In this document: positions 24,892 through 35,331 of the stretch, in pieces | Layout of the letters: every line of letters starts with the position of its first letter | Numbering within the stretch: the stretch's first letter is position 1 | Assembly: GCF_018260405.1 (NCBI RefSeq) | Contig: NZ_JAGLBG010000013.1 | Coordinates: 1-36,302 of the forward strand | Direction: 5' to 3' | DNA from: Deinococcus sp. | Lineage (GTDB): Bacteria; Deinococcota; Deinococci; Deinococcales; Deinococcaceae | DNA length: 36,302 nt | Program-made: the position numbers and the translations under genes | Notes under the pieces: generated by a model | The model's input: the letters and a program-made list of their open reading frames with translations, nothing else | What the model was told of the DNA's origin: nothing | Databases searched by the model: none

Positions 24892-27800
24892 CTATTTGGC
24901 TCCCAGACGGTAAACCACGTTGAACTTGTAGAGCGTGCTGGCGGTGGTCGCCGAGTTTTCGATGCCCACGCTGAAGCTGGTGCGCTTATTGAAGTTGTAC
25001 GCGGCGCTGATGTTGGGCCGCACGCTTTGCAGGTTCAGGCCGTTGAACGGCGTGCTGGCCTCGAAGGTAAACCTATTGTTGGGGGTGGTGTACTTTGCCC
25101 CGACCAGCCCGTTGCCCCGCAGATCGACCTGGTATTGCAAAAACAGGTCGCGGGTCAGGTACGAACCGACCGTGAACGTGGCGTTCAGGTTGCCGTCCGA
25201 CGAGAGCGTGGGGCTGAAGCGCAGCACATCTACCCCTAGGGCCTTGGCCAGGGTACGCTCGATTTCGCCCAGCACAAAGACGTTCAGGGCGGTTTGCAAG
25301 GCGCTGGTGCCCAGGGCGGTCAGGTTGTTGGGCAGGGTGGAAAGGTCAGGCATGCCGATGGCGACCAGGGCGTACAGTTCGGCTTCACCGTAAGGAGCGC
25401 CGCTAGAAGGATTGACGCAGGCGCTGGCGCTGGGATCGCTGCAACTCAGTTTGGTTTCCAGGTGCAGCACGTTGGGCTGCCCAGCCTCGGTGCGGAAATC
25501 GCCGCTGACCGACAGCGTGATCGGAACCTGCTGGTTGGTGGTGCTGGAAGGAACGGTGCCCTGCGCCACCAGATTAAAGGTGGGGTACAGGTCGTTACCG
25601 CTGAATTTGACGTGGCCGTCTGTGATCTTGAACTCGTTTTCGCGCAGGAAGATGCTGCCGCGCTGCGAGATGATGTCGCCGCTGATGCGCGGGTCGCCTA
25701 CCGTGCCGCTGACGGTCAGCCCCGCCGTGCTGAATTCGGCGCGGGCCAGATTCTCGTCTACGCGGATACCGCCCGGCGCACGCAGCGAAATATCGTCGAG
25801 CACCAGCCGCTCCAGGAAGGGCAAGACGGGCTTCTGAGTCCTGGCCGCGTCGCTGGCGGCAATCTGCGGTTTAGGGAAGGTGGTGTACTGCTCGGGCAGC
25901 GGACTGACGAAAGTGCTGTTGGCTTTGGCCGCGCCGCCTGAAGCAGCCGCGCCAGGGGCCGGAATGGTACTGGGGGCATTGACCCGGCCCAGGATCAGGC
26001 GGGCAAAGTCAGCCGAGCCGCCCACATGAATAAGCTGCCCGTCGTCCACGGCCCGCAGCGTGCCGCTCAGCGCACTTTCCTTGGCATAGATGAGGGCCAG
26101 CGGCAGGTTGTAATTGTTGGCACTCAGGGTCAGGTCCCATTTCGGCGAGAGCGCCCCGCTCAGTTCCAGGCTGCCCGCGCCGGTGGCCGCCGTGCTGCTT
26201 AGGCTCTGGAGGTCAAGCAGCCAGCGGTCGGCGTCCTGCGAGAGCGTGGCAGTGGTGTTGGGCAGCGCCCCGAGCGCCTGGGGGGCCAGCAGACCCCTAA
26301 ATTTGACCTGAGTGCCGCTGAGTTTTCCGGAGGTCAGCTGCCCGGTAAGGTTCAGGGTGCCGTCGGTGCCCACCGTGCCGCCGGTCAGAATATGGCCCCC
26401 CGCCGTAAACGCCCCACTGTCGGGCAGGTCGCCCGCGAACTGGGGAATCTGGAGGCTGAGACCTGCCACGCTGCCCACCAGATTCTGCGCCCGCAGCAGC
26501 CCACGCGGCTGGGCGTAGGTTCCGGCGGCGCTGAGGGTAATGGTGCCCTTAAGACTGGGTTGCAGGTCGGTCAGGCCCGGAATCAGCCGCAGCACCGGCG
26601 TAAAGGTCGTGTCGGTAAATTTGGCGTTCAGGTCTACTTTCTGCCGGGTGTATTGCCCCTGAATGTCCCAGGTGCCCGCGCCCGAAAGCTGCACGTTGAT
26701 GTTGCGCAGTTCATGGTTGGCGAAGTCGAGCGAGCCGCTGCCCGTCAGAACCTCGGTAATCGGGGCCTTGACCTGGGGGGCTACTGTCTGCCCAGTTGCG
26801 GCCTGGCTGACCGCTGCCTTACTCGCGTCTGCCGCTGCGTCCATCTGGACGGTGGTGCTGACCCGGATGCGTTCGGCGACTACGGTGGCTGTGCCCGCTG
26901 CCGGGTCGTTCACGGGGAAGCGGAAGCTGGCGATCCCCGTAACCACGCCCTCACCCGGCGTCGTGCCGGTCACGGCCCCCACCACGGCCCCGAGCGGTAA
27001 GGCCCGCAGGTTGGCCTGCCCGAAGACCTGAGCGCCGCCGCTCAGGCCCGCCGTGAAGTCCGATTCGCCCAGCGACCCGCGCAGACGCCAGCTGCCGCCG
27101 ACCAGCGTGCCTTCCACGCGGGTGGGCAGGGTTTTTGGCCCCAGTTGCAGGCTGTCGGATTTAAGCAAGAACGTGCCGCCGCCGTCGTTGAAGGTGGCCT
27201 CGCCGCTGACCTTGCCCTTGAGACCCGGCGCGAGGTTCAGGTGGGCCACGTCTGCGTCGCCAAGCAGGGCGTGGGCGCTGTAGCCTTCGCCAGTCGGCTT
27301 GAGCGCCACGAGGTTCTCCAGCGCAGGCAGCACGTCGGCGATGCCGCCCTCGGCGCTCAGGGTGGCCCGCTTTTGCCCGGCGCTCAGGTCAGCCCTGAAG
27401 GTCTGCCCGTTCAGGGTGGCCTGCCCGTCTACCGTAACGGTGCGCCCCGCCGCAGTGGCGACAAAATTCCTGATCTGTGCCCCGCCGCGCAGCCCGCCCG
27501 CATCTGCCGAGACGTTGAGCGCCACGCTGCCCCGATCCTTGGTGAGCTTGCCGCTGAGCGCACCGGTCCAGAGCAATTTGCCTTGCACCTGCGTCTGCGC
27601 GGCGCTCAGCTTCAGCGTTCCGGCGTTCAGCACGGCAGTGGCCTTGACCTGCGCCAGACCTTTGTCGAGGCTTAGCTGCCCACTGAGGTCGCCCGCAGGC
27701 TTAAGGCCCACGACAGGCAATTCCTGCGGGCTGGTAAAGTTTTTGACCGTGAACGTGACCAGGCCGCTCCGGTCGCTGGTGCCGAGTTGCCCCTGCGCCG

Positions 27801-30800
27801 TGACCAGTCCGTTGACCCCGCCGAGTTGCAGCCGCGCCAGATCCAGCCCCGGCAGATCGGCGCGCACCTGCTGATTCTTCCAGACCAGCGTGCCGTCCTT
27901 TAGTCCGTCGCTGACAGCCAGATCGGCGCTGGACTTGCTGGCGGTGCCGCTCGCCCGCCACTCGCCCCGGCGCACGCTAAGCAGCAGTTGCGGCTCGGCG
28001 AGGGGGCCGCTGGGCGTGACGCTGAGGCTCAGTTCGGGGCGGCTGAGGCTGGTGGCCCCCGACCATTGCCACTGGCCCCGCTGGTCGGGCCGCAACTCGA
28101 CGGCGCCGCTGGCCGTCGCGCCGGGGCCGTCGACCAGACGCACCTGCACGGCCTGGGAACTCGCCACGATCTTGGCCGTGGCCCCGAGCAGTCCGGCGTT
28201 ACCGCTGACCAGGGGACTCCCGAACGGCCCGCTGACTTTCAGGTTCGCCGGGGCGCTCAGCACGCCGCCCGGCCCGCCCGTGACCTGCGCCGTGCCCCGC
28301 CAGCCGCTTTCCTGGCTGGCCTGGAGGTTCAGCACGCTGTTCAGGCCCTGTGAAGCGACGTTGCCGCTGAGGCCCAGCGCCCCGGCGTTGTAGGTCGCCT
28401 TGAGGTTGCCGCTGACGTTGCCCACCGCCGTCAGCGCAAGGTCGGCTACGCCGTTGAGCCTAGCAGTGCCGCTGGCCCGGACGGTGCTGCCCGCCGCGCT
28501 CAGGCCCAGGTCTTGCAGGGCCACGTCCTGTCCCTTCAGGGTGGCAACAGTCTTTCCGGCCTGCGTCAGGCTGCCGCTGAGGCCCTGAGCACCCAGGCTG
28601 AACGCCCCTGCCGTATCAAGCAGCGTGACTCCGGCGGCGCTGGCGGTGGTCGCCGTGACGCGGCCACTAACCTGCGGGCTGCTCAGGCTGCCACTGACGT
28701 TCGCCAGCACCTCGGCCTGCCCGCTGCTGCCCGCCACCGCTGCGAGGGGACGCAAGATCAGTTGCCCGCTCAGGCCCGGCACAAAACTGCCCGCCTGGAC
28801 GAGGTTGACCGTGCCACCGCCCAGATTTCCGGCGTCGAGGGTGTAGCGGCCATCTCCCCCGCCCCGCAGCACCACGGGGGGCCTGAGGCCGCTGACCTGC
28901 GCCCGCACCTGCCCGACCATTCTTGGCCAGGTGCCCGCCAGATCGACCTGGGCGCGGCCAGCCCCACTGTGCACCGTGCCGTACACCTTCGCCTGCACCG
29001 TGCCGTTTTTGAGGTCGAGGTGGCGGGCGTCGGCGTACAGCAGGCCGCTGGTCTGGCCCAGCAGTTCGACTTTGGCGTGGGCCGTGGGGTCGCTGCTCCG
29101 TCCACTGACCACCGCATTTGCCTTGAACTGCTCAGTCGCGGCGTTGATCTGCCCGCTCAGGAAGGGGTCGCGCACGGGGCCGCTCAGGTGCAGCGCGGCG
29201 TCTACTTTGCCCCTGCCAAAGGAAGTGGTGTCGCCGTACTGTGTCTGCACACCGCTCACCAGCACGTTCAGGCCGCCCGGACTGGCCATCCCCAGGACAC
29301 CCGAAGTTCCCAGGACACCCTGCGCCGAGAAGGTGCCGCCGCGCAGGGTGCCGCGCAGGTCGGCGCTGAGGGCCTCGACGCGGCCCGTACCCGCCGGGAT
29401 ATACCGCGCCGAGCCGCTAAGGGTCACGGGGCCAAGTTGCTTGTGCTCGGCCTGCACGTTGACATTACTCAGCGTCAGCAGTTCTGGCCCGCGACTCAGG
29501 CGGCCCTGGGCCTGCACGTCGCCGCCGAAAGTGAGCGCGTCGACCGCGAGGCTGGCCGGAAGCAGCCGCGCCAGATGCACCGGCTGACTCTTGAGGGTCA
29601 CGTCGTAGCGCCCGTCGCGCAGCTGGCCCTGAGCACTGAGGCGCGGCCCCCGCAAACTGGCCTGCACGTCACTGCCCTGCACGTAGCTGGCCTGCACGTC
29701 ACTGGTCAGTTCGCCCTGGACATCGTCGAGGTGCCCGGCAAAGGTCGCGCTGACCCGGTTCCAGGCGGCGCCGCCGAACTGCGCCGTGCCGGTGACCCGC
29801 AGCTGCCCGGCCCGGCCCCAGAACGCTCCGGCGTCCAGCTGAGTTACCTTGACGGTGCCCGCAGGCTTGAGCGGCAACCCGGCGGGCAGCTGCGCGGTGA
29901 ATCCGGCCTGCTGGCGGCCCGCGCCCAGCGTACCGGCCACGTGCAGCGGCCCGCTGCCAGTCAGGAAGGCGTCGAGCGGCCCGCCTGGAACGTCACCCGC
30001 CACGTGCAGTTTGCCCCGCCAGCCCGTCCGGGCGTTCCAGTCGAACGGCCCGTCGAGGCGCACGGTATTTGTGCCGCTGACGTAGCTGGTATGCAGCGTC
30101 AGCGCGGCGTTTTGCAGCCCGCCCACCGCGTTCTGTTCCCCTGCCGCGTTCTGGCCCAGCCGCCCGCGTGCCGTGCCCGACAGTTTGGCTCCGCTGAAGT
30201 CGGCCTTCCAGTCTTTGCCTGCCAGCCGCGCCCGCAACCGGGTGCCCCTGACCTGTAGGCCGCTGAAATCGTCGGCCAGCTCGCCCCGCACGTCCAAGAC
30301 CGGGTGGGCAAAGGTGCCGGTCACGCGGGCGTCGTAGCGTCCCGGTAAGACCCCGTGAATATCCGCCGCGCCCCGCAGGTCGAGGGCGGGAAAGACCGTA
30401 CCAGTCGCGGTCACGTCGCCCTGTTTGAGGCTGGCGTGCGCCGCCGTGACCCTCACTTTGCCGCCGCTGTACGTGGCAGGCGCACTGAATCTGATGCCCT
30501 GCGCCTCGCCCACCGCGTTTACCCGCAGGTAGCCCAGGCTGCCGCCGATAGCCGCGCTGACCTGCCCAGAGGTGCCAGCCAGGGCTTTCAGGTCGGACAC
30601 GTTGAGGGTGCCGCTCGTTTTCCAGGCGTCCAGGCCGCTGCCCGCGCCTTTGCTCAGGCTTAGCTGGGCCAGCGCACCTGCCCCGGCGGCGTTGAGCCGG
30701 GCGCTGGGATTTGCCGTGCTCAGGCCCTGGCCCACCGCCGTGAAGCTCAGCGCCTTGCCCCCAAACGCCCCACTGCCGCGCAGCGTCAGCGTGCGGGCGG

Positions 30801-33800
30801 CCTGTCCGGTGACCCTGGCGCTCAGGTGGTCGGCTCCCTTCCGGGCACTCAGAACGGCGTCCGCGTTGGGGTAGACCGGGCCGCGTACCTGCACTGCCAC
30901 GCCGGACAGGTCGCTTTGCAAGTTGGCCGACAGCTGCCCGGCGTCCAGCGTCACCGTGCCGAGCGCGTGCTGTCCCTGCACACTCAGATTCACGTTGGCC
31001 CGTCCGGTCGCCTGCCCAAAATTTAGCCCCGGCACGTTCAGGTCAAGCCTGAGCTGCCCGGTCGCGTTCGGTAGCGCGGGTTGCAGGGCGCGGGCATCGA
31101 GCACCGCGCGGCTCAGCGTCAGGTTGTGTCCGTCGTAGAGCACGGGCAGGCGGGTGCCGGGGTGGGACAACACGCCCCTGACCTGCACGCCCTGCTGTCC
31201 GCTGGGCGTGCGCCAGTTGACTTGCGCGTCGAGGCCCAGGGGCTGTTTCAGATACTGGGTCTGGTGCAAGTTGAGGTGTGCGCCCGTCGCCGTGACCTGC
31301 GCGACCAGGCGGCCCGGCACGATCAGCGGGCGCAGGTTGGCCGGAAGCAGGCTCAGATACGGTGCAATGTCTGCCGAGAGCGTGCCGCCGATGCTGGGCA
31401 GCACCTGTAACTGCCCGCCAAGAGGGCCAGTCGGGTAGGCGGTCAGTGTCTTGGCGTTTCCGGCGAGGCGCAGATGCCCGTTTTGCCGTCCCAGCTGCGT
31501 TTGCAGGGCGTAGCGCAGACCTAGTTCGCCGCTCCAGATGCCGCTGCGCCAACTCAGGCCGCCGACAGTGGCGCGGGCACCGGTCAGTGAACCGCTGAGT
31601 GGAAAGCTCTGGGCGGGCAAAATCACCCTGGCGGCCCCCGATCCGAACGACTGGGCGTTCAGCCGCACGGTGCCGCGCAGGTTGGCGACGCTGCCCTGGG
31701 CACTGGCAGTGAAGTAAGGCCCGCTGGTGCGAATGTGCAGGTCGGAAACGGTGGCGGGCAGGGTCAGTTTGCCGCTGGCGGCGATCTGCTGCCCCGAGAA
31801 CTCGCCGCTGGCCCGGATGCGCCCGCCTGCGGCCACCACGTCCAGCGGCCCGGCCTTCAGACGCCCGGTCAGCACGCCGCCGCGTGCATTGAGCTGCCCC
31901 TGAAGCTTTTGTCTGCCCAGCGTGAGGTTCTGGGCGTAGGCACTCAGGTGGTCGAAGCCGTCAAGGGTAATGCTGGCTTTGCCCCCCGAGCGGTCGGTCA
32001 CGTAGACCTTGCCGGTCGGGTGCGCCCCGGTGCCCTGAATATTGCCGTTCACGATCAGGGTGCCCTGGCCCGGCACGGTCAGTGGCCCGCTGAGACTCAC
32101 ATTATATTTTCCGGCAGGCAGGGAGGCGGTGCCCACGCCGCGCAGGCCCTCGCCGTCGCCCAGCTGCACGTTCAGGCGGCTCCAGGGGCCAGTGGCCGCG
32201 ACGCTGTACTGGTCGAGGGAGCCACGGGCGTCCACCATGCCCCTGAATCCTGGCCCCCAGCTGGCGCGGCCCTGCACGCGGCCCGTCTGCCCAAAGGCGG
32301 TCAGGGTCTGCGCCCCCGTCACGCGCACCAGCCCCGTCGCGCCGTCGTAACTGGCGTTCAGATCGCCCCAGCGCCCGCTGGCAGTCAGCCTGGGGGTGAG
32401 GGTGCCAGTCACGTCAATGGCCTGGGCAGGCACCGTGACCCCGCTAAAGGAAAGCGGCGCGGTGTGACCGGTCAGGTGCGCGGCCAGGTGGTCATACGGC
32501 CCCGAGAGTGCGGCGTCCAGCGTCTGCCCCCGGTAGGTGACGGTGCCGCTGGCCTGCACGCCCGGGTAGACCTGTCCGGCCAGTTGCGCCCGTGGGCGCT
32601 CGCCGTTGACCTTGGGCAGCAGGGCGCTGAGATTCGCCAGGAGGCGCCCACCCGTCCCCGCCGCACTCACGCGCTTGAGGGTGCCCGTGATCTGTGTACC
32701 CGCCGCCACCGCGTTGACCTGCGCCGTGCCGCCCAGCCCGGCCAGGTGAAGGTCGAGGGTGCCGCCAAGGTCTTTAACGGGCAGCAGGGGCCGCAGCGCC
32801 GCCAGATTCACCCGCCCGGTCGCGTTCCAGTTCTGGCCGTCAAGCACCCCGATCACCCGTTCGCCCGCCGTATTCAGCACGAAATGCACGCCGCCCTGCA
32901 CGCTGAACGTGCCGGAAATGTCCGCGCCTGGGATACGCGCAGTGGTGAGATAAGGCGCACGCAGACTGGTGTCGGCCAGCACGGTGTAGTTTCCCGCCGT
33001 TCCGCGCAGGCTGGCGACCGAACCCCACGCGGTGGCGCTCAGGTTGTACCCGTTGCCCCGCACCCTCATCTGGCCGAACGCCTGCAATTTGTTGTCCACA
33101 GTGACGTCGCCGCTGACCTTTACTCCGCCGACCACGCCCAGATTACTGGCCTGCACCCGGTAGCGGTTACCCAGCCAGGTCAGCCGCTGGGCACCGGGGG
33201 TAAACGTGCCACGCTGACGCACGTAGTTCAGCTGAAACGGCCCGCTGAGCGGCTGTTCTAGGCCGGGGACTTTGGCCTGAAGCTGCCCACTGAGGTCGCC
33301 GCCCGTCAGGTCAAGCGGCCCCGCGCCGTTCAGGGTGAGGCCCGCGCCCTTGAGGTTCCGGGCCTGCCAGCGTCCCCTAAACTTGTGGTCGAGGTCTAGT
33401 TTGAGCGTGCCCAGGTCAGCTTGCAGCCCCGCCCTGTTCAGCTGCGCCGTGCCGCTCAGGGAAAATGGCCCCGCCGCGCCGTTCGTGATGACTGCCCTGA
33501 GATCGGATGGGGTGCCGCTGACGGCGACTCTGGCTTTCGCCGCGCCGTAGTCGGGGTTCAGGATGGCGGCAATCGTCAGGTTCTTGAGCGCCACCGTACC
33601 TCTAGCCGGGCCGCCGAGGGCCTGTCCGACCAGACTGATGTCGTTGCTGGCCTCTATGCGGGCGGCCAGATCGAGCGGCCTGCTGGCAAAATGGCCTTTC
33701 CAGCTGGCAGTGCCAGCCCGTCCAAAGGCCCACTCCCCGGCGAGGCGCTGTTCTCCGGCCAGTTTGGTGCGGGCGCTGAATTGCAGGGTATTGGTCTGGC

Positions 33801-34938
33801 CCTTGCCCGCGTTGTCGCGACTGAGATAGCTGTATTCGGCCTTGCCCTGGTCGAAGTTGATCCCGGCCAGTGTTCCGGCCCCCTGTGCGTAGGCCTTGAC
33901 CCTCACGGTGCTCCAGCCGCCCGCCGTGACGCGCAGTTTCAGGTCACCCGCGCCGGTGGTGCCCAGCGCTTTGGCAAGCCCCGACATGGTCGGCGCGGCG
34001 TTTGCAGTCACTGTCCAGTGCTTGGCCTTCAGGTCGACGCCGCCTTTGGCGTTCACCGGGCCGTTCCAGCCGACCCCGGCAAGTTGAATGCCGATGTTCT
34101 GATCGCGGTGGGTCACGTTGCCGCGCACGTGTTTGATCGTTACGAATCTGGCCTCGGGCACGCGCAACGTCGCGTCGATCACGCGCAGGTCACCGCGCAC
34201 CGGGCCGTCGCCGAACACGTACCTGCCCTTGATCCGCCCGGCCTCCACACCCTTCCAGTAGTGCCGGACGACCCGCGCGTCCGAGTCGATATTGACGGTG
34301 AATTTATTGCTCCCGGCGCGGTTGGTGCCCACAATCAGCTGGGCGCTGAGGGGGCCGTCTTGCGTGTGCCCGTGCAGCAGCACCTTGCCGTCGGCGCTGC
34401 GGCCTACCTGGGCCGTCAGGTTGGGAATGTTCACGCCCTGGCCGTCGACGCTCAGGTGTGAATTCTTGACCTCCACGCCATCGACGACGACATTCCAGCC
34501 AGCCCCACCACCTCCGGAACCGTTTTTTTTACCGCTGCCCGCGAACAGTTTTTCGAGGTTTAGCTTCACGTCGGCGTTGCTAAGCGCCACCTTGATGTGG
34601 GCGGTGCGCGTCAGCGGATTGACCGACACGGCCCGCACGTTGGCGGTGCCCGCCCTGGCCTCCACGCCCGGCAGGGTAACGGTGGTGTTCGACAGGCGCG
34701 GCGACCACAGCGGCCCCGAGACCCCCGCCGTGCCGATCCCGATCTGGCTGCCCAGCCGCGAGATCAGCAGGCCGCCGAACAGGGTGGGCGAGTAGGCCAG
34801 CAGGCCGCCGAACACCAGTCCGGTGCCCAGCAGCACCCAGGGCCAGCGCCGACGCGCCCGGTGGCTGGCGCGGCCCGGTGGTTTATTCCCCTCCTGCTGG
34901 CCGTGTGGCCGGGGATTCGGCGCAGGTTGCCCGGTCAT
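24892..34938 (-). CDS. tamB: giant TamB-like translocation/assembly module protein
   Basis: 3,348 residues; Escherichia coli TamB is about 1,260. TamB and the related AsmA-like proteins span the diderm envelope as a long beta-taco groove, proposed to carry phospholipid between membranes and to aid outer-membrane protein assembly. A basic N-terminal tail (RASHRARRRWPW) leads to one transmembrane helix (about 33-50). Almost all the rest is beta-rich Gly/Ala/Leu/Val/Ser/Thr sequence of repeated short strands (for example LRGTAGNYTVLADTSL, GTLKRVSAAGTGG). The last roughly 400 residues match the TamB C-terminal domain: AELYALVAIGMPDLSTLP, GEIERTLAKALGVDVLRF, and a barrel-like end LYKFNVVYRLGAK. 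No clear ribosome site precedes the ATG. Deinococcus has an outer layer without LPS, so the cargo is open. TamA is not in the window. Confidence 0.9.
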   Translation of the reverse strand: MTGQPAPNPRPHGQQEGNKPPGRASHRARRRWPWVLLGTGLVFGGLLAYSPTLFGGLLISRLGSQIGIGTAGVSGPLWSPRLSNTTVTLPGVEARAGTANVRAVSVNPLTRTAHIKVALSNADVKLNLEKLFAGSGKKNGSGGGGAGWNVVVDGVEVKNSHLSVDGQGVNIPNLTAQVGRSADGKVLLHGHTQDGPLSAQLIVGTNRAGSNKFTVNIDSDARVVRHYWKGVEAGRIKGRYVFGDGPVRGDLRVIDATLRVPEARFVTIKHVRGNVTHRDQNIGIQLAGVGWNGPVNAKGGVDLKAKHWTVTANAAPTMSGLAKALGTTGAGDLKLRVTAGGWSTVRVKAYAQGAGTLAGINFDQGKAEYSYLSRDNAGKGQTNTLQFSARTKLAGEQRLAGEWAFGRAGTASWKGHFASRPLDLAARIEASNDISLVGQALGGPARGTVALKNLTIAAILNPDYGAAKARVAVSGTPSDLRAVITNGAAGPFSLSGTAQLNRAGLQADLGTLKLDLDHKFRGRWQARNLKGAGLTLNGAGPLDLTGGDLSGQLQAKVPGLEQPLSGPFQLNYVRQRGTFTPGAQRLTWLGNRYRVQASNLGVVGGVKVSGDVTVDNKLQAFGQMRVRGNGYNLSATAWGSVASLRGTAGNYTVLADTSLRAPYLTTARIPGADISGTFSVQGGVHFVLNTAGERVIGVLDGQNWNATGRVNLAALRPLLPVKDLGGTLDLHLAGLGGTAQVNAVAAGTQITGTLKRVSAAGTGGRLLANLSALLPKVNGERPRAQLAGQVYPGVQASGTVTYRGQTLDAALSGPYDHLAAHLTGHTAPLSFSGVTVPAQAIDVTGTLTPRLTASGRWGDLNASYDGATGLVRVTGAQTLTAFGQTGRVQGRASWGPGFRGMVDARGSLDQYSVAATGPWSRLNVQLGDGEGLRGVGTASLPAGKYNVSLSGPLTVPGQGTLIVNGNIQGTGAHPTGKVYVTDRSGGKASITLDGFDHLSAYAQNLTLGRQKLQGQLNARGGVLTGRLKAGPLDVVAAGGRIRASGEFSGQQIAASGKLTLPATVSDLHIRTSGPYFTASAQGSVANLRGTVRLNAQSFGSGAARVILPAQSFPLSGSLTGARATVGGLSWRSGIWSGELGLRYALQTQLGRQNGHLRLAGNAKTLTAYPTGPLGGQLQVLPSIGGTLSADIAPYLSLLPANLRPLIVPGRLVAQVTATGAHLNLHQTQYLKQPLGLDAQVNWRTPSGQQGVQVRGVLSHPGTRLPVLYDGHNLTLSRAVLDARALQPALPNATGQLRLDLNVPGLNFGQATGRANVNLSVQGQHALGTVTLDAGQLSANLQSDLSGVAVQVRGPVYPNADAVLSARKGADHLSARVTGQAARTLTLRGSGAFGGKALSFTAVGQGLSTANPSARLNAAGAGALAQLSLSKGAGSGLDAWKTSGTLNVSDLKALAGTSGQVSAAIGGSLGYLRVNAVGEAQGIRFSAPATYSGGKVRVTAAHASLKQGDVTATGTVFPALDLRGAADIHGVLPGRYDARVTGTFAHPVLDVRGELADDFSGLQVRGTRLRARLAGKDWKADFSGAKLSGTARGRLGQNAAGEQNAVGGLQNAALTLHTSYVSGTNTVRLDGPFDWNARTGWRGKLHVAGDVPGGPLDAFLTGSGPLHVAGTLGAGRQQAGFTAQLPAGLPLKPAGTVKVTQLDAGAFWGRAGQLRVTGTAQFGGAAWNRVSATFAGHLDDVQGELTSDVQASYVQGSDVQASLRGPRLSAQGQLRDGRYDVTLKSQPVHLARLLPASLAVDALTFGGDVQAQGRLSRGPELLTLSNVNVQAEHKQLGPVTLSGSARYIPAGTGRVEALSADLRGTLRGGTFSAQGVLGTSGVLGMASPGGLNVLVSGVQTQYGDTTSFGRGKVDAALHLSGPVRDPFLSGQINAATEQFKANAVVSGRSSDPTAHAKVELLGQTSGLLYADARHLDLKNGTVQAKVYGTVHSGAGRAQVDLAGTWPRMVGQVRAQVSGLRPPVVLRGGGDGRYTLDAGNLGGGTVNLVQAGSFVPGLSGQLILRPLAAVAGSSGQAEVLANVSGSLSSPQVSGRVTATTASAAGVTLLDTAGAFSLGAQGLSGSLTQAGKTVATLKGQDVALQDLGLSAAGSTVRASGTARLNGVADLALTAVGNVSGNLKATYNAGALGLSGNVASQGLNSVLNLQASQESGWRGTAQVTGGPGGVLSAPANLKVSGPFGSPLVSGNAGLLGATAKIVASSQAVQVRLVDGPGATASGAVELRPDQRGQWQWSGATSLSRPELSLSVTPSGPLAEPQLLLSVRRGEWRASGTASKSSADLAVSDGLKDGTLVWKNQQVRADLPGLDLARLQLGGVNGLVTAQGQLGTSDRSGLVTFTVKNFTSPQELPVVGLKPAGDLSGQLSLDKGLAQVKATAVLNAGTLKLSAAQTQVQGKLLWTGALSGKLTKDRGSVALNVSADAGGLRGGAQIRNFVATAAGRTVTVDGQATLNGQTFRADLSAGQKRATLSAEGGIADVLPALENLVALKPTGEGYSAHALLGDADVAHLNLAPGLKGKVSGEATFNDGGGTFLLKSDSLQLGPKTLPTRVEGTLVGGSWRLRGSLGESDFTAGLSGGAQVFGQANLRALPLGAVVGAVTGTTPGEGVVTGIASFRFPVNDPAAGTATVVAERIRVSTTVQMDAAADASKAAVSQAATGQTVAPQVKAPITEVLTGSGSLDFANHELRNINVQLSGAGTWDIQGQYTRQKVDLNAKFTDTTFTPVLRLIPGLTDLQPSLKGTITLSAAGTYAQPRGLLRAQNLVGSVAGLSLQIPQFAGDLPDSGAFTAGGHILTGGTVGTDGTLNLTGQLTSGKLSGTQVKFRGLLAPQALGALPNTTATLSQDADRWLLDLQSLSSTAATGAGSLELSGALSPKWDLTLSANNYNLPLALIYAKESALSGTLRAVDDGQLIHVGGSADFARLILGRVNAPSTIPAPGAAASGGAAKANSTFVSPLPEQYTTFPKPQIAASDAARTQKPVLPFLERLVLDDISLRAPGGIRVDENLARAEFSTAGLTVSGTVGDPRISGDIISQRGSIFLRENEFKITDGHVKFSGNDLYPTFNLVAQGTVPSSTTNQQVPITLSVSGDFRTEAGQPNVLHLETKLSCSDPSASACVNPSSGAPYGEAELYALVAIGMPDLSTLPNNLTALGTSALQTALNVFVLGEIERTLAKALGVDVLRFSPTLSSDGNLNATFTVGSYLTRDLFLQYQVDLRGNGLVGAKYTTPNNRFTFEASTPFNGLNLQSVRPNISAAYNFNKRTSFSVGIENSATTASTLYKFNVVYRLGAK

Positions 34939-35169
34939 GGCCCACTCTGCCGGACCCCCGCGCTCCGGTCACCATGGGGCGTAGGACGGGGCGGGAGAGG
35001 CGAAATGCTCGGCATAGGTCCGAATATTCTAACGGCCAGAAGATGAATCTTTAGAGCTTGCCCTTTACGAACGGGTCAGCTTTCACCGGACTGGCGACTT
35101 AACCGACTGATAGCCCTCAGAGGCAAGGGGCAAGCGGGGCCAAGGCCCGCAGTGAGAAGTCTAGAACGA
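34939..35169. other. tamB upstream region
   Basis: No gene. On the minus strand TAGAAT (35026-35031) is a possible -10 box for tamB, leaving a leader of about 80-90 bases, but no good -35 and no clear Shine-Dalgarno can be seen. Confidence 0.35.
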
Positions 35170-35331
35170 TCAGATAAACAGTGGGGCGTCGGGGTCGTCG
35201 GGCAGCGGTCGGCCTTTGCGGGCCAGCAACGCCGCCGCCGTGCCGATGCCGAGGCCCGCGCCCGCCGTCAGTGCCAGCACCACCCAAAACAGGGGCATCG
35301 AGAAAGACCGTGATACATGAGTTGAGGCCAT
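35170..35331 (-). CDS. 53-residue single-pass membrane protein
   Basis: The frame starts ATG at 35331 and ends TGA at 35170-35172. It reads a short polar start (MASTHVSRSFSM), one hydrophobic segment of about 23 residues (PLFWVVLALTAGAGLGIG then TAAALLA), a basic RKGR stop-transfer, and an acidic tail DDPDAPLFI. The GxGxG-like small-residue pattern in the helix suits helix packing. TATGCT (35338-35343) ends 6 bases before the ATG, the same leaderless spacing as other genes here. I do not recognise a family. It is too short for ordinary gene calling and is on the same strand as tamB, 231 bases upstream. Confidence 0.65.
   Translation of the reverse strand: MASTHVSRSFSMPLFWVVLALTAGAGLGIGTAAALLARKGRPLPDDPDAPLFI

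Noticed and set aside
28513..30258. 581-codon plus-strand frame inside tamB, and a similar 508-codon frame at 31735-33261
   Set aside because: Both mirror the tamB reading frame; they are Gln/Ala/Arg/His-rich with no domain, promoter or ribosome site.
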